Source of the DNA: Erysipelotrichaceae bacterium OttesenSCG-928-M19
Lineage (GTDB): Bacteria > Bacillota_I > Bacilli_A > JAJDGJ01
Reading direction: 5' to 3'
Assembly: GCA_030265585.1 (NCBI GenBank)
Contig: JAJDGJ010000009.1
Location: forward strand, 1-39,653
Length of the DNA stretch: 39,653 bases
This document shows, one piece after another, positions 17,906-25,239 of this stretch. Under the pieces are notes generated by a model that made no database searches, was not told the DNA's origin, and saw only the letters and a list, made by a program, of their open reading frames with translations. A program made the position numbers and the translations under genes. Position 1 is the stretch's first letter. Each line of letters opens with the position of its first letter.

Positions 17906-18628
17906 TTATAGGTACGATGTTTCAAATATTTTTTTGACTTCACTATCTTCAAGCAAACGATATTCACCCAATTCCAGTCTATTATCTAGCTCTAGATTGC
18001 CAATTTTTGTTCGTTTTAATTCAATAACTTCCATATTAATTGCTTTGAACATCCTTTTTACTTGATGAAATTTACCTTCTTCTATTATCAGCTTTACTAT
18101 TGCATAATCAACGCATTGTTCAATTAGCTCTACTATTGCAGGAAGGCATTGTAAGCCACCATCAATTATAACACCTTTTTCTAATAAAATAAAGGCAGAG
18201 ACATCTATTTGTCCCATCAATTTTGCATAGTAAGTTTTTTTGATTTGTTTTTTTGGTTTAGTAATGTTGTGTGCAAAATCACCATCATTAGTAATCAATA
18301 GTAATCCAGTTGTATCAATATCTAAACGGCCAACACAAAATAACTTATTGACATTATAATCAGCAATTAAATCAAAGACAGTCGCATGGATTTCATCATG
18401 ATTTGCACAAACATAATCTTGAGGCTTATTCATCATTAAATAAAGTTTATCCTGATGATTAACAATCTCATCATTAACACTAACAATACTCTTGGTTTCA
18501 TCTAATTTAAAATCATCATCTTTAATAATAATATGATCAACTTTAACAAAGCCTAAGCGGATCAACTTTTTCACTTCTTTTCTAGTGCCATAACCATTAT
18601 GAGCTAATAGTTTATCTAATCTAATCAT
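17906..18628 (-). CDS. rsuA: 16S rRNA pseudouridine synthase RsuA family
   Basis: RsuA converts a uridine of 16S rRNA (U516 in E. coli) to pseudouridine. The 240-residue protein has an N-terminal S4-type RNA-binding domain (MIRLDKLLAHNGYGTRKEVKKLI) and the catalytic motif GRLDIDTTGLLLITNDG (~residue 102) containing the essential Asp. It overlaps the flippase gene upstream by 8 bases, with its GGAG site inside that gene, so translation is coupled. The flippase-rsuA pairing resembles Bacillus ytgP-ytzG. Confidence 0.93.
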   Translation of the reverse strand: MIRLDKLLAHNGYGTRKEVKKLIRLGFVKVDHIIIKDDDFKLDETKSIVSVNDEIVNHQDKLYLMMNKPQDYVCANHDEIHATVFDLIADYNVNKLFCVGRLDIDTTGLLLITNDGDFAHNITKPKKQIKKTYYAKLMGQIDVSAFILLEKGVIIDGGLQCLPAIVELIEQCVDYAIVKLIIEEGKFHQVKRMFKAINMEVIELKRTKIGNLELDNRLELGEYRLLEDSEVKKIFETSYL

Positions 18629-20237
18629 ACTGAACTCCTAAAACACCAAATACTCTCGTAATAATATATTTTGGAATCAATTTCAAACGCAAGGCTATCA
18701 CTAAATAAATTCCTGCTCCTAATAAATAAAGTAAGACTGTTTCGGCAAAGACACCACTGAAAGTTGTCGTACTAATTAAATTAGCTAGAAAACTTATAAT
18801 TAAAAACATTATTGAACTAGCTCCAAAGCTTAAAAATAAAGTTGCAAAGAATTTTTTGTATTTTAGTTTGAAAAGGTTCTTTAACACAATCATTGATGGA
18901 ACAGTTGATAGCAAACATGCTAAAATACTTGACATTGCTAGTCCCATAATACCAAAATACTTAACTAAGAAGAAAGTTGCTAAAATCTTAACTGTTGTCG
19001 CAAAACCAATAAAAACCAAGGCTCTCTTACGCTGTGATAATGATAACATCATATTATCAACAATAATTGAGAAAGTATTAATAATAGCATAGATAGCAAA
19101 GTAATTAAAAATATATGAGCCATAATCAGCATTCTTACCACCACTAATTACAAAGAATGTTTCATAGCTAGCAGCCATCATTAGTAAAGCTATGGGTACT
19201 AATACAACAATTGTACCTTCCATAATATTCATAATTAACTCTCTAATTTTTAAAATGTCTCTTTGAGCATACGCTTCAGCTAAATGAGGTACTAGGGCAA
19301 CTGATAAACCCGTACTTATCGTCATTGGAATCGTTAATAATTTATTAACACTAACACCATATATAGTATAAAACTCAACAGCATCATAAGTTGTAAAACC
19401 ATTGGCAACTAACCCTCTAATTGTATACATCAAATCAATTAGATCATTTGATTGCGCTAATAAAATAACCATTATATATGGCAAAGCAATTGAAAATAAT
19501 TCTTTATATAAAACCTTCGTTGGTATTTCCTTATTAGTTTGAGCTTCTTGACCTTCTAAATAATAATTATGAAATAATTTACGTAATTGTCGATATTTAT
19601 TGACTAAATAAAACAATGAAAAAACACTACCTAAAGTTGCACAAAAAACAGCAAAATAAACAGCAAATAAATTAGAAACAATACCGCCACCTGCTAAAAG
19701 TAGAATAGCTAAAATAAATGAGGAATTAATAAATTGTTCTACTAATTGAGACATTGAAGAAATTTTAATTTCCATATACCCTTGAAAGAAACCGCGAATA
19801 ACACTAATAATTGGCACAAAAATTAATGCCAGGGCAATAATTTTAATTCCTGTTGAGACATTAGCAATTATCTGAGGCTCTGTACCATTAGTAACAATAA
19901 TATTAGCTAATGGTGCCGATAAAATAATTAATCCTGAAGCACAAATAATCCCAATGACAAACATTAATAAAACATTGGCACGTAGTAATTTAAAACTAAC
20001 TTGATAGTTTTTATGGGCATTATATTTGGCAATCATATTAGCTGTTGCAAAAGGAATCCCTGCTGTTGCAATCAATAAAACATAGGCATAAATACGATAG
20101 GCAGAGGTAAAAACAATCTGCTGTTCTACTTCTAAGAATTTATTAAAAGGAATTAAATAAATAAAACCTAAAACTTTTGAGAGAAAAACAGCAATTGTGC
20201 CCCATAAAGCACCTTTTAGTAGTGAGTTTTTGCTCAT
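18621..20237 (-). CDS. ytgP: MurJ/YtgP-type lipid II or polysaccharide flippase
   Basis: 538-residue MOP-superfamily membrane protein with about 14 predicted helices. The opening 'LLKGALWGTIAVFLSKVLGFIYLIPF' and 'GIPFATANMIAKYNA', with 'GFFQGYMEI' in the middle, are typical of the SpoVB/YtgP group. In B. subtilis YtgP (MurJ) supports translocation of lipid II across the membrane; other members move polysaccharide precursors. Given the two PBP1 genes and GpsB in this window, a lipid II role is plausible but not shown. AAGGAAGTGATTTA lies before the ATG. Confidence 0.88.
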   Translation of the reverse strand: MSKNSLLKGALWGTIAVFLSKVLGFIYLIPFNKFLEVEQQIVFTSAYRIYAYVLLIATAGIPFATANMIAKYNAHKNYQVSFKLLRANVLLMFVIGIICASGLIILSAPLANIIVTNGTEPQIIANVSTGIKIIALALIFVPIISVIRGFFQGYMEIKISSMSQLVEQFINSSFILAILLLAGGGIVSNLFAVYFAVFCATLGSVFSLFYLVNKYRQLRKLFHNYYLEGQEAQTNKEIPTKVLYKELFSIALPYIMVILLAQSNDLIDLMYTIRGLVANGFTTYDAVEFYTIYGVSVNKLLTIPMTISTGLSVALVPHLAEAYAQRDILKIRELIMNIMEGTIVVLVPIALLMMAASYETFFVISGGKNADYGSYIFNYFAIYAIINTFSIIVDNMMLSLSQRKRALVFIGFATTVKILATFFLVKYFGIMGLAMSSILACLLSTVPSMIVLKNLFKLKYKKFFATLFLSFGASSIMFLIISFLANLISTTTFSGVFAETVLLYLLGAGIYLVIALRLKLIPKYIITRVFGVLGVQYD

Positions 20238-20262
20238 TAAATCACTTCCTTAAATCTAGTAT

Positions 20263-20290
20263 ATTATATCACAATCATAATTAAAGACAA
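20263..20290 (-). promoter_or_regulatory. Promoter of the flippase-rsuA-ECF operon
   Basis: TTGTCT (20285-20290), 16 bases, TATAAT (20263-20268) on the - strand, with TGA giving an extended -10. Confidence 0.65.
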
Positions 20291-20338
20291 AGCTCTCTTC
20301 TACCATTACAATATTTATTCTTAATTATTTATGAATAT

Positions 20339-20366
20339 TAAAAAAGATACTCTAAATTGAATATCT
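20339..20366 (-). terminator. Terminator after the paired membrane-protein genes
   Basis: On the - strand, AGATATTC / GAGTATCT (8 bp with one G-U pair; 20345-20352 and 20359-20366), AATTTA loop, then six T. Confidence 0.7.
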
Positions 20367-20396
20367 ACTAACTATTTTAATTATTGAAACTTTTCA

Positions 20397-20717
20397 TTAA
20401 ACATAAATAAAAAAAGAAAAAATTGAAATTACTAATAATATATATGTCCAATATTTTAGAGGAATAAAAAATAAACTATCATTATCTTCAAAATAAAATT
20501 CTTCATTTGTTTCAGCATCAATATAGAGTTTTTTAGGACGACTAGCAAGCCAAGAAACAAAAAAATAATTTATTATTGCACACATAAACATGCTTAGTGC
20601 TGTTACTTTAGCATCAGAAATTGTAATACCTACTAAATCAGTAAGACCATAGACAATTCCAAAACAAAGCATAAAAAATATTAAAATTAAAAATCCCTTC
20701 CCACTCCAAATTATCAT
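20397..20717 (-). CDS. Small membrane protein with FFIPxKYW motif (copy 2)
   Basis: 106 residues. It begins MIIWSGKGFLILIFF, has two N-terminal hydrophobic helices, a charged loop rich in Asp/Glu, then DSLFFIPLKYWTYIL running into a last helix. It is clearly paralogous to the next gene upstream (20739-21056): same length, same 'MIIWxGKG' start and the same 'DSLFFIPxKYWTYIL' block. AAGGAGAT lies before the ATG. I recognise the FFIPMKYW pattern from hypothetical proteins of several phyla but know no function. Confidence 0.75.
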   Translation of the reverse strand: MIIWSGKGFLILIFFMLCFGIVYGLTDLVGITISDAKVTALSMFMCAIINYFFVSWLASRPKKLYIDAETNEEFYFEDNDSLFFIPLKYWTYILLVISIFSFFIYV

Positions 20718-20738
20718 AAATAAATCTCCTTAATTAAT

Positions 20739-21056
20739 TTAAAATAAAAGCATGTAAATCGCATAACATCCTAAAATATAAGTCCAATACTTCATTGGAA
20801 TAAAAAATAAACTATCTTCACTTTTAAAAAACCCTTCTTCATGGTTTTCACTATCAAGGTATTCCTCATTAGAATTTTGACCAAATTTCAAAACAAATAT
20901 ATAATTTGCCCAAGCACTTAAAGCACTACCTATTCCTAGAGATTTCCTAATCCCTATTACATAGCCTAGCCATTCTCCACCAACAAAAACAATACCAATA
21001 AAAAATACTAAAAATAATACCGTTATTATTCCTTTACCACGCCAAATTATCATCAT
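20739..21056 (-). CDS. Small membrane protein with FFIPxKYW motif (copy 1)
   Basis: 105 residues, MMIIWRGKG start, two N-terminal helices, a Glu-rich loop, then DSLFFIPMKYWTYILG and a C-terminal helix. It is a paralog of the following gene, about 20 bases downstream, so the two form a small operon that arose by tandem duplication. GGAG lies before two adjacent ATG codons (21056 and 21053); either may be used. Function unknown. It lies downstream of the rhodanese operon but is separated from it by a hairpin terminator. Confidence 0.75.
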   Translation of the reverse strand: MMIIWRGKGIITVLFLVFFIGIVFVGGEWLGYVIGIRKSLGIGSALSAWANYIFVLKFGQNSNEEYLDSENHEEGFFKSEDSLFFIPMKYWTYILGCYAIYMLLF

Positions 21057-21113
21057 ATTTCTCCAATTTTATTATATTTATATTAATGATATCAAATAAA
21101 ACTAAACTAAACA

Positions 21114-21146
21114 ATAAAAAAGTGCCTATTCACGATAAGCACTTAT
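21114..21146 (-). terminator. Terminator of the AbrB-CoADR-rhodanese operon
   Basis: Imperfect hairpin AAGTGCCTAT / ATAAGCACTT around 21120-21144. On the - strand it is followed by six T. It overlaps the 3' end of the rhodanese gene. Confidence 0.65.
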
Positions 21147-21422
21147 ACCACCTTTTAAATTAGTAACTTGATAACCTAATTTACTTAAATAATCACACGC
21201 AGTAGCTGAACGCATTCCACTAGCACACATTATATAATATTGTATCTCTTTCTTTAAATACTTATCAGGATTATTCAATAAGGTTTCTAGTTCAATATTT
21301 TTAGTACCTTTAATTTTACTTACTTGATACTCTTCTTTAGTTCTAACATCAATAATATTTGGATTTTTCATTTCTTTAATTTCATTGATATTAATTTGTT
21401 CAAAGTTCTTCTTAAAAAACAC
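21126..21422 (-). CDS. Single-domain rhodanese
   Basis: 98-residue sulfurtransferase-type domain. Visible landmarks are 'NIIDVRTKEEY', the active-site loop CASGMRS (Cys ~70) and 'GYQVTNLKGGISAY' at the end. Rhodaneses carry sulfane sulfur as a cysteine persulfide. The start is GTG at 21422 with AAGGAGAG upstream; no ATG fits. It follows the CoA-disulfide-reductase gene by 25 bases, and that protein has its own C-terminal rhodanese domain, so the two probably pass persulfide sulfur between them. Confidence 0.9.
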   Translation of the reverse strand: MFFKKNFEQININEIKEMKNPNIIDVRTKEEYQVSKIKGTKNIELETLLNNPDKYLKKEIQYYIMCASGMRSATACDYLSKLGYQVTNLKGGISAYRE

Positions 21423-21447
21423 TATTTCTTTCTCTCCTTACAATAAA

Positions 21448-23097
21448 TTATTTCTTAAAATATTCATGGTATAGCTTATAACCACCACTTAAGTTATATA
21501 TCTTTTTCTTAAAACCATTCTCTTTTAAAATACGCGCTGCTAAATGTCCTCTTAACCCTACTTGACAAGTAATATAAATATCCTTACTAAAGTCTATTTT
21601 ATCTAAATTAGCTCTAAGATTATCAATATCAAAATTAATTGTCTCAGGGATATGACCTAAATTATATTCATATTCCGTTCTGACATCAACAAATTGAGCA
21701 TCTTTTAAGTTAGCAATATCCTGAACATAAAATGGTTCAAACATACCGCGTTCAATATTTGTTGCCACATAACCGATAATATTAACTGGATCTTTAGCAC
21801 TTGAAAATGGTGGTGCATAACATAATTCTAAATCAGGTAAGTCATCAATTGTTGCCTTAAATTTAATTGCCGTGGCAATTACGTCGATTCTCTTTTCTGT
21901 TCCTTCTTTACCAAAAGCTTGAGCACCTAGAACTCTCTTTGATTTAGCATCATAAACCAATTTCAATGTAATATCACTTGCATCAGGATAATAACCAGCA
22001 TGGTTTGCACGATGAACATGAACACTTTTAACATCATAGCCTTGTGCTTTAGCACTAGCTTCATTTAAGCCAGTTGCTGCAGCTATATTATCAAAAATCT
22101 TTACTACTGAGCTACCAAGTGAACCATTATACTTTGTTTCAATACCATTAATATGATCCGCAATCAATCTTCCTTGGCGATTAGCTGGCCAAGCTAGAGG
22201 TATTTTAGTTGGTTGTTGACTAACAAAGTTTAAAACCTCAATTGCATCACCACCAGCATAAATATTAGGATCAGATGTTTGATTATATTCATTAACTTTA
22301 ATAGCTTTAGTAACACCTAATTCTAACCCAGCTTCTTGAGCCAATTTTGTTTCAGGTGCAACACCAATCGCCATAATATTTAAATCACTGCTCAAAATAC
22401 TATCATCACTTAAAATAACTTTTTTACCTTCGTTCTCAAATTTTTTAACAGATAAACCAAGTTTAAAATCAATGCCCTTTTTAGTCATTGCATTTTGAAT
22501 TAGCTTAGCCATTTCATCATCAAATACTTTCATCACCTGAGTCGCTAAATCAATTATTGTTACTTTAATTCCTAAATGATTTAAGTTTTCAGCCATCTCT
22601 AAACCAATAAATCCAGCCCCAACAACAACAGCTTCCTTAATATCATTATTAGTAATATGAGCTTTAATTTGATCTGTATCTGGGATATTTCTTAACTTAA
22701 AAACATTTTTTGCTTCATCTTGACCTTCAATTGGTAACATAATTGGATTAGCCCCTGGAGCTAACACAACATAATCATAAGCTAAATTATATGTCTCATC
22801 AGTTTTTACATCTCTAACAACAACATGTTTTTGTTGACGATCAATTTTTATTGCCTCACTAAAGTTACGAACATCAATATTAAAACGTGCTTTCATACCT
22901 TCTTTAGTTTGAACAATTAAATTATCACGTTCTTTAATAACATCACCAATATAATAAGGTAGCCCACAATTTGCAAAAGAAATATATTCATCTCTTTCTA
23001 ATAGAATAATTTCATCTTCCTCATTTAATCTTCTTAGTCGTGCTGCAGCACTAGCTCCAACAGCAACACCACCAATAATTATAATTTTTCTTGACAC
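21448..23097 (-). CDS. cdr: CoA-disulfide reductase fused to a rhodanese domain
   Basis: 549-residue flavoprotein. The N-terminal FAD dinucleotide-binding motif is IIIIGGVAVGASAAARLRRL. The redox Cys lies in SFANCGLPYYIG (~residue 45), the hallmark of single-Cys CoA-disulfide reductases and NADH oxidases. A second GxGxxG-type motif for NAD(P)H (VVGAGFIGLEMAENL) lies at ~160. A C-terminal rhodanese domain (~455-549) has the loop CQVGLR. Such CoADR-RHD proteins reduce CoA disulfide, CoA persulfide or polysulfides. The ORF track runs upstream through the regulator gene; the best start is GTG at 23097, 6 bases after AGGAGG and 1 base past the upstream stop. Confidence 0.88.
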   Translation of the reverse strand: MSRKIIIIGGVAVGASAAARLRRLNEEDEIILLERDEYISFANCGLPYYIGDVIKERDNLIVQTKEGMKARFNIDVRNFSEAIKIDRQQKHVVVRDVKTDETYNLAYDYVVLAPGANPIMLPIEGQDEAKNVFKLRNIPDTDQIKAHITNNDIKEAVVVGAGFIGLEMAENLNHLGIKVTIIDLATQVMKVFDDEMAKLIQNAMTKKGIDFKLGLSVKKFENEGKKVILSDDSILSSDLNIMAIGVAPETKLAQEAGLELGVTKAIKVNEYNQTSDPNIYAGGDAIEVLNFVSQQPTKIPLAWPANRQGRLIADHINGIETKYNGSLGSSVVKIFDNIAAATGLNEASAKAQGYDVKSVHVHRANHAGYYPDASDITLKLVYDAKSKRVLGAQAFGKEGTEKRIDVIATAIKFKATIDDLPDLELCYAPPFSSAKDPVNIIGYVATNIERGMFEPFYVQDIANLKDAQFVDVRTEYEYNLGHIPETINFDIDNLRANLDKIDFSKDIYITCQVGLRGHLAARILKENGFKKKIYNLSGGYKLYHEYFKK

Positions 23098-23098
23098 A

Positions 23099-23332
23099 TT
23101 AATCCTCCTTTGTAAGTTTATATTCCTCTTCATAGAATTTTAATTTTTCAATTAAATCTTTTAAATCACTTGGTTTAACAATCGTTATTCCAATCTTTGA
23201 GTCAGCTAAGACAATTAATTCTTCATTAGGTTTAAACTCAAAATAATCTCGTGCATTTTTAGGGATAACAATTTGTCCTCTTTCGCCTACTTTTACTGTA
23301 CCACAAATACAACGTCCATTTTTTAAATCCAT
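23099..23332 (-). CDS. AbrB/SpoVT-type DNA-binding regulator with N-terminal CxC
   Basis: 77 residues. A single AbrB-like swapped-hairpin domain reads GTVKVGERGQIVIPKNARDYF, followed by 'PNEELIVLAD' and a short helical tail. Two cysteines in CIC sit just before the DNA-binding hairpin, a possible thiol, persulfide or metal sensor. GGAG is 4 bases from an ATG at 23335 and 7 from the ATG at 23332; the latter is preferred but both are possible. Its stop nearly touches the cdr start. Being first in the operon with a palindrome over its promoter, it probably regulates itself and cdr-rhodanese. Confidence 0.85.
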   Translation of the reverse strand: MDLKNGRCICGTVKVGERGQIVIPKNARDYFEFKPNEELIVLADSKIGITIVKPSDLKDLIEKLKFYEEEYKLTKED

Positions 23333-23362
23333 CATCTCACTCCAATCATACTTTTCATACTT

Positions 23363-23391
23363 ATTATACAGTGCTTACCTTATAAAGTAAA
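23363..23391 (-). promoter_or_regulatory. Promoter of the AbrB-CoADR-rhodanese operon
   Basis: TTTACT (23386-23391), 17 bases, TATAAT (23363-23368) on the - strand. A 16-base near-palindrome covers the -35 and part of the spacer. Confidence 0.7.
23375..23390. promoter_or_regulatory. Candidate operator palindrome
   Basis: TTACCTTATAAAGTAA is a 16-base palindrome with a single mismatched pair, lying on the -35/spacer of the AbrB operon promoter. A second TGCTTAC half-site begins at 23398, 26 bases from the first (23372). Confidence 0.4.
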
Positions 23392-23463
23392 TTCTATTGC
23401 TTACTTTTGATAAACAACAGTCATTCTTCACAATAATCCTACAACATTATAAAATATAAGGAT

Positions 23464-23557
23464 TATAATAAGAGCATAATAATTATTTTATAATTATTAT
23501 ATAATCATAATAATTCCCCTTTATTACAGAAAAGACTTTCCCCAGAGTCTTTTTTGT
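23464..23557 (+). ncRNA. Candidate small RNA ending in a C-rich terminator
   Basis: There is no gene on the + strand here, yet a hairpin AAAAGACT (23530-23537) / AGTCTTTT (23546-23553) with a T-run forms a typical + strand terminator. TATAAT boxes occur at 23464-23469 and 23500-23505. A transcript from either would be about 45-85 bases, with TTCCCC twice: once single-stranded (23514-23519) and once in the terminator loop (23538-23543). C-rich unpaired segments are used by Firmicute sRNAs such as RsaE to bind Shine-Dalgarno sequences. The -35 elements are poor. This is a hypothesis. Confidence 0.35.
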
Positions 23558-23667
23558 TCATATTTAAGACACTAATATTACATAATAAAGCTACACTTAT
23601 ACATCTATAATATATTATAATATGATTGTATTATTAATAATAATATTCATGAATTTTCTCCAAATAG
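23558..23667. other. A/T-rich spacer without a recognisable gene
   Basis: This stretch is nearly all A/T, with several TATAAT-like boxes. An open frame from an ATG near 23623 gives a hydrophobic peptide but has no ribosome binding site and runs into the terminator and the antisense of the lipoprotein gene, so I do not call it. Confidence 0.5.
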
Positions 23668-23698
23668 AAGAAAGACACTTAAACAAGTGTCTTTTTTC
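23668..23698. terminator. Hairpin terminator after the lipoprotein gene
   Basis: Perfect 10-bp stem AAAGACACTT (23671-23680) / AAGTGTCTTT (23685-23694), AAAC loop. The T-run is better on the + strand (TTTTTT) than on the - strand (TTTCTTCTATTT), though only a - strand gene is adjacent. Confidence 0.65.
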
Positions 23699-24093
23699 TA
23701 TTCATCTAAAATTTTTTGATTTAATTTCTCTAATTCTTTTAAAGTATCATTGAACTTCTTAGCATTCTCATTATATTTTTTAATGTCCTTTGCTTGTTTA
23801 CTATCGTTTAATACCTTAATATAGGCAATTATCTCTTTATCTTTAGCAATTATTTCTTTTTGTGTCTCTTGATATTTATCATCTAAGACAATGGCTTCTT
23901 TGCGTTCTACTATTTCTTCAAGCATTTCTGTCTTTTCATTTAATTCTTCTTGATCATTAAGCTCATAAATTCTCGTGTTGACAATATTTATAAATTCATT
24001 TGAAGTATCGATGAATTTATCCTTACTATTAAAAGAACAACCAACGACAAATAATATTACAAAGATTGACAATATTTTTAAAGTTTTTCTCAT
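23698..24093 (-). CDS. Small coiled-coil lipoprotein, unknown function
   Basis: 131 residues with a lipoprotein signal (MRKTLKILSIFVILFVVGCS; lipobox VVGC). The mature part is almost entirely charged and helical, rich in Lys, Glu and Asp, with heptad-like spacing that predicts a coiled coil. AAAGGAAG lies before the ATG. It follows ybaK by 22 bases and probably shares the nitroreductase promoter. I recognise no family. Confidence 0.75.
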   Translation of the reverse strand: MRKTLKILSIFVILFVVGCSFNSKDKFIDTSNEFINIVNTRIYELNDQEELNEKTEMLEEIVERKEAIVLDDKYQETQKEIIAKDKEIIAYIKVLNDSKQAKDIKKYNENAKKFNDTLKELEKLNQKILDE

Positions 24094-24115
24094 TATTATC
24101 TTCCTTTATTAAAAT

Positions 24116-24580
24116 TTATTTAGTGATTGCTAACCACTCAGAAAAATTGCTATATTTCTCTAATTCAGCAATGCTTAATTCAATTGCTGTATTCATACTA
24201 CCACAAGCTGGAAAAACAGTTGTAAAACGCTTTAGTGATTCATCAAGGTAGACTTTCATTTGTGGATTTTTTAAAGCAAACGGACAAACACCACCAACCT
24301 CATGTCCTGTGTGTTCTAAAACCTGTTGAGCATCTAACATTTTTGCCTTAGCTTTAAAATGATCTTTATAAAGACGATTATCGATCTTAACATCACCTGC
24401 CATCACAACCATAAAGACATCTTCTTTATTAATAAAGGTCAATGATTTAGCAATCCTTGCCTCTTCTACACCTAATGATTGCGCAGCTAGAGCTACTGTC
24501 GCCGATGAATCAGGAACATGGATAATATCATCCTTTTTATTAAATTTATCAAAAAATAATTCAACCTCTTTTATTCCCAT
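24116..24580 (-). CDS. ybaK: YbaK/EbsC-family aminoacyl-tRNA deacylase
   Basis: YbaK-family proteins hydrolyse mischarged tRNAs, notably Cys-tRNA(Pro), in trans. The 154-residue protein has 'VALAAQSLGVEEARIAKSLTF' with the conserved Lys, 'VMAGDVKIDNR', and the GGVCPFAL loop characteristic of the family. Length fits stand-alone YbaK. AAGGGGTGG precedes the ATG. It sits between the nitroreductase and lipoprotein genes in one apparent operon; no prolyl-tRNA synthetase is near. Confidence 0.9.
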   Translation of the reverse strand: MGIKEVELFFDKFNKKDDIIHVPDSSATVALAAQSLGVEEARIAKSLTFINKEDVFMVVMAGDVKIDNRLYKDHFKAKAKMLDAQQVLEHTGHEVGGVCPFALKNPQMKVYLDESLKRFTTVFPACGSMNTAIELSIAELEKYSNFSEWLAITK

Positions 24581-24591
24581 AAAACCACCCC

Positions 24592-25146
24592 TTATTTATA
24601 GATAACTAATTTATCTGTTTTTAATTTTTTAACTGTATGTTCATTGTTATCGTTACGATAATTATTTACTTCTTCATCACTATCCTCTAATCTAATTACT
24701 TGATGTGATTTACCGATTGCAATCAAATTCTCAGGATAAAAATCTTCAACACCAATTATTTCTTTTACTTTAGCACGATCAAAGCTATTAATACAAACAC
24801 TAGCATAGTCTTGTTCAAAAAGATATTCTCTAATTATTTGAACTGCAATACCTATATCGATACCATAAAGTGTTTCTTGATTACGTTTTCTAAATGTTCC
24901 AATAACAATATAAGCTGATGGTGCTTCTTCTAATGGAATTTTATGAGAGATAGGTAAATTAGTTGTGTTGAAAATCAAATCTCTTTTATCATCATTAACT
25001 AATGCATATCGTAAGATCTGTTCATTACGGGCACTAGAAGCTAATCTAACATGATCAATTACACTTAAAAGAAACTCACTACTAATTATCGTTGCTTCCA
25101 TTTCTCGTTGTGTTCTTAAATTTTTAATAACATCATAATATGCCAT
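24592..25146 (-). CDS. Nitroreductase-family FMN oxidoreductase
   Basis: 184 residues. Nitroreductase-fold landmarks are 'VRLASSARNEQILRYALV' near the N-terminus (FMN-phosphate region), 'GIDIGIAVQIIREYLFEQ' in the middle and 'PENLIAIGKSHQVI' near the C-terminus. These proteins use FMN and NAD(P)H on diverse substrates, so the reaction cannot be specified. The track start (25155) is a GTG in the binding site; the ATG at 25146 has an 8-base spacer from AAGGAG. First gene of a three-gene operon, divergent from cinA. Confidence 0.85.
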   Translation of the reverse strand: MAYYDVIKNLRTQREMEATIISSEFLLSVIDHVRLASSARNEQILRYALVNDDKRDLIFNTTNLPISHKIPLEEAPSAYIVIGTFRKRNQETLYGIDIGIAVQIIREYLFEQDYASVCINSFDRAKVKEIIGVEDFYPENLIAIGKSHQVIRLEDSDEEVNNYRNDNNEHTVKKLKTDKLVIYK

Positions 25147-25170
25147 TTTTATCACTCCTTCAATAGTTCA

Positions 25171-25199
25171 ATTATATCATTTTCATGCAATTATACCAA
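25171..25199 (-). promoter_or_regulatory. Promoter of the nitroreductase-ybaK-lipoprotein operon
   Basis: TTGGTA (25194-25199), 17 bases, TATAAT (25171-25176) with TGA upstream (extended -10), on the - strand. Confidence 0.65.
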
Positions 25200-25213
25200 C
25201 TGTTTTTAAAAAA

Positions 25214-25222
25214 TGTTATAAT
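25214..25222 (+). promoter_or_regulatory. Extended -10 promoter of cinA
   Basis: TGTTATAAT, a TGn-TATAAT extended -10, ends 18 bases before the ATG. No good -35 is visible, as is acceptable for extended -10 promoters. Confidence 0.55.
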
Positions 25223-25239
25223 TGAAACAGGTGATGATA

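Noticed and set aside
23470-23515. A/T inverted repeat TAATAATTA/TAATTATTA as an attachment site or origin
   Set aside because: No integrase, DnaA-box cluster or flanking duplication; simple A/T composition explains it.
23623-23760. Possible small hydrophobic toxin-like ORF (MIVLLIIIFMNF...)
   Set aside because: No ribosome binding site, repeated ATA/TTA codons typical of random A/T-rich sequence, and it runs through a terminator into antisense of the lipoprotein gene.
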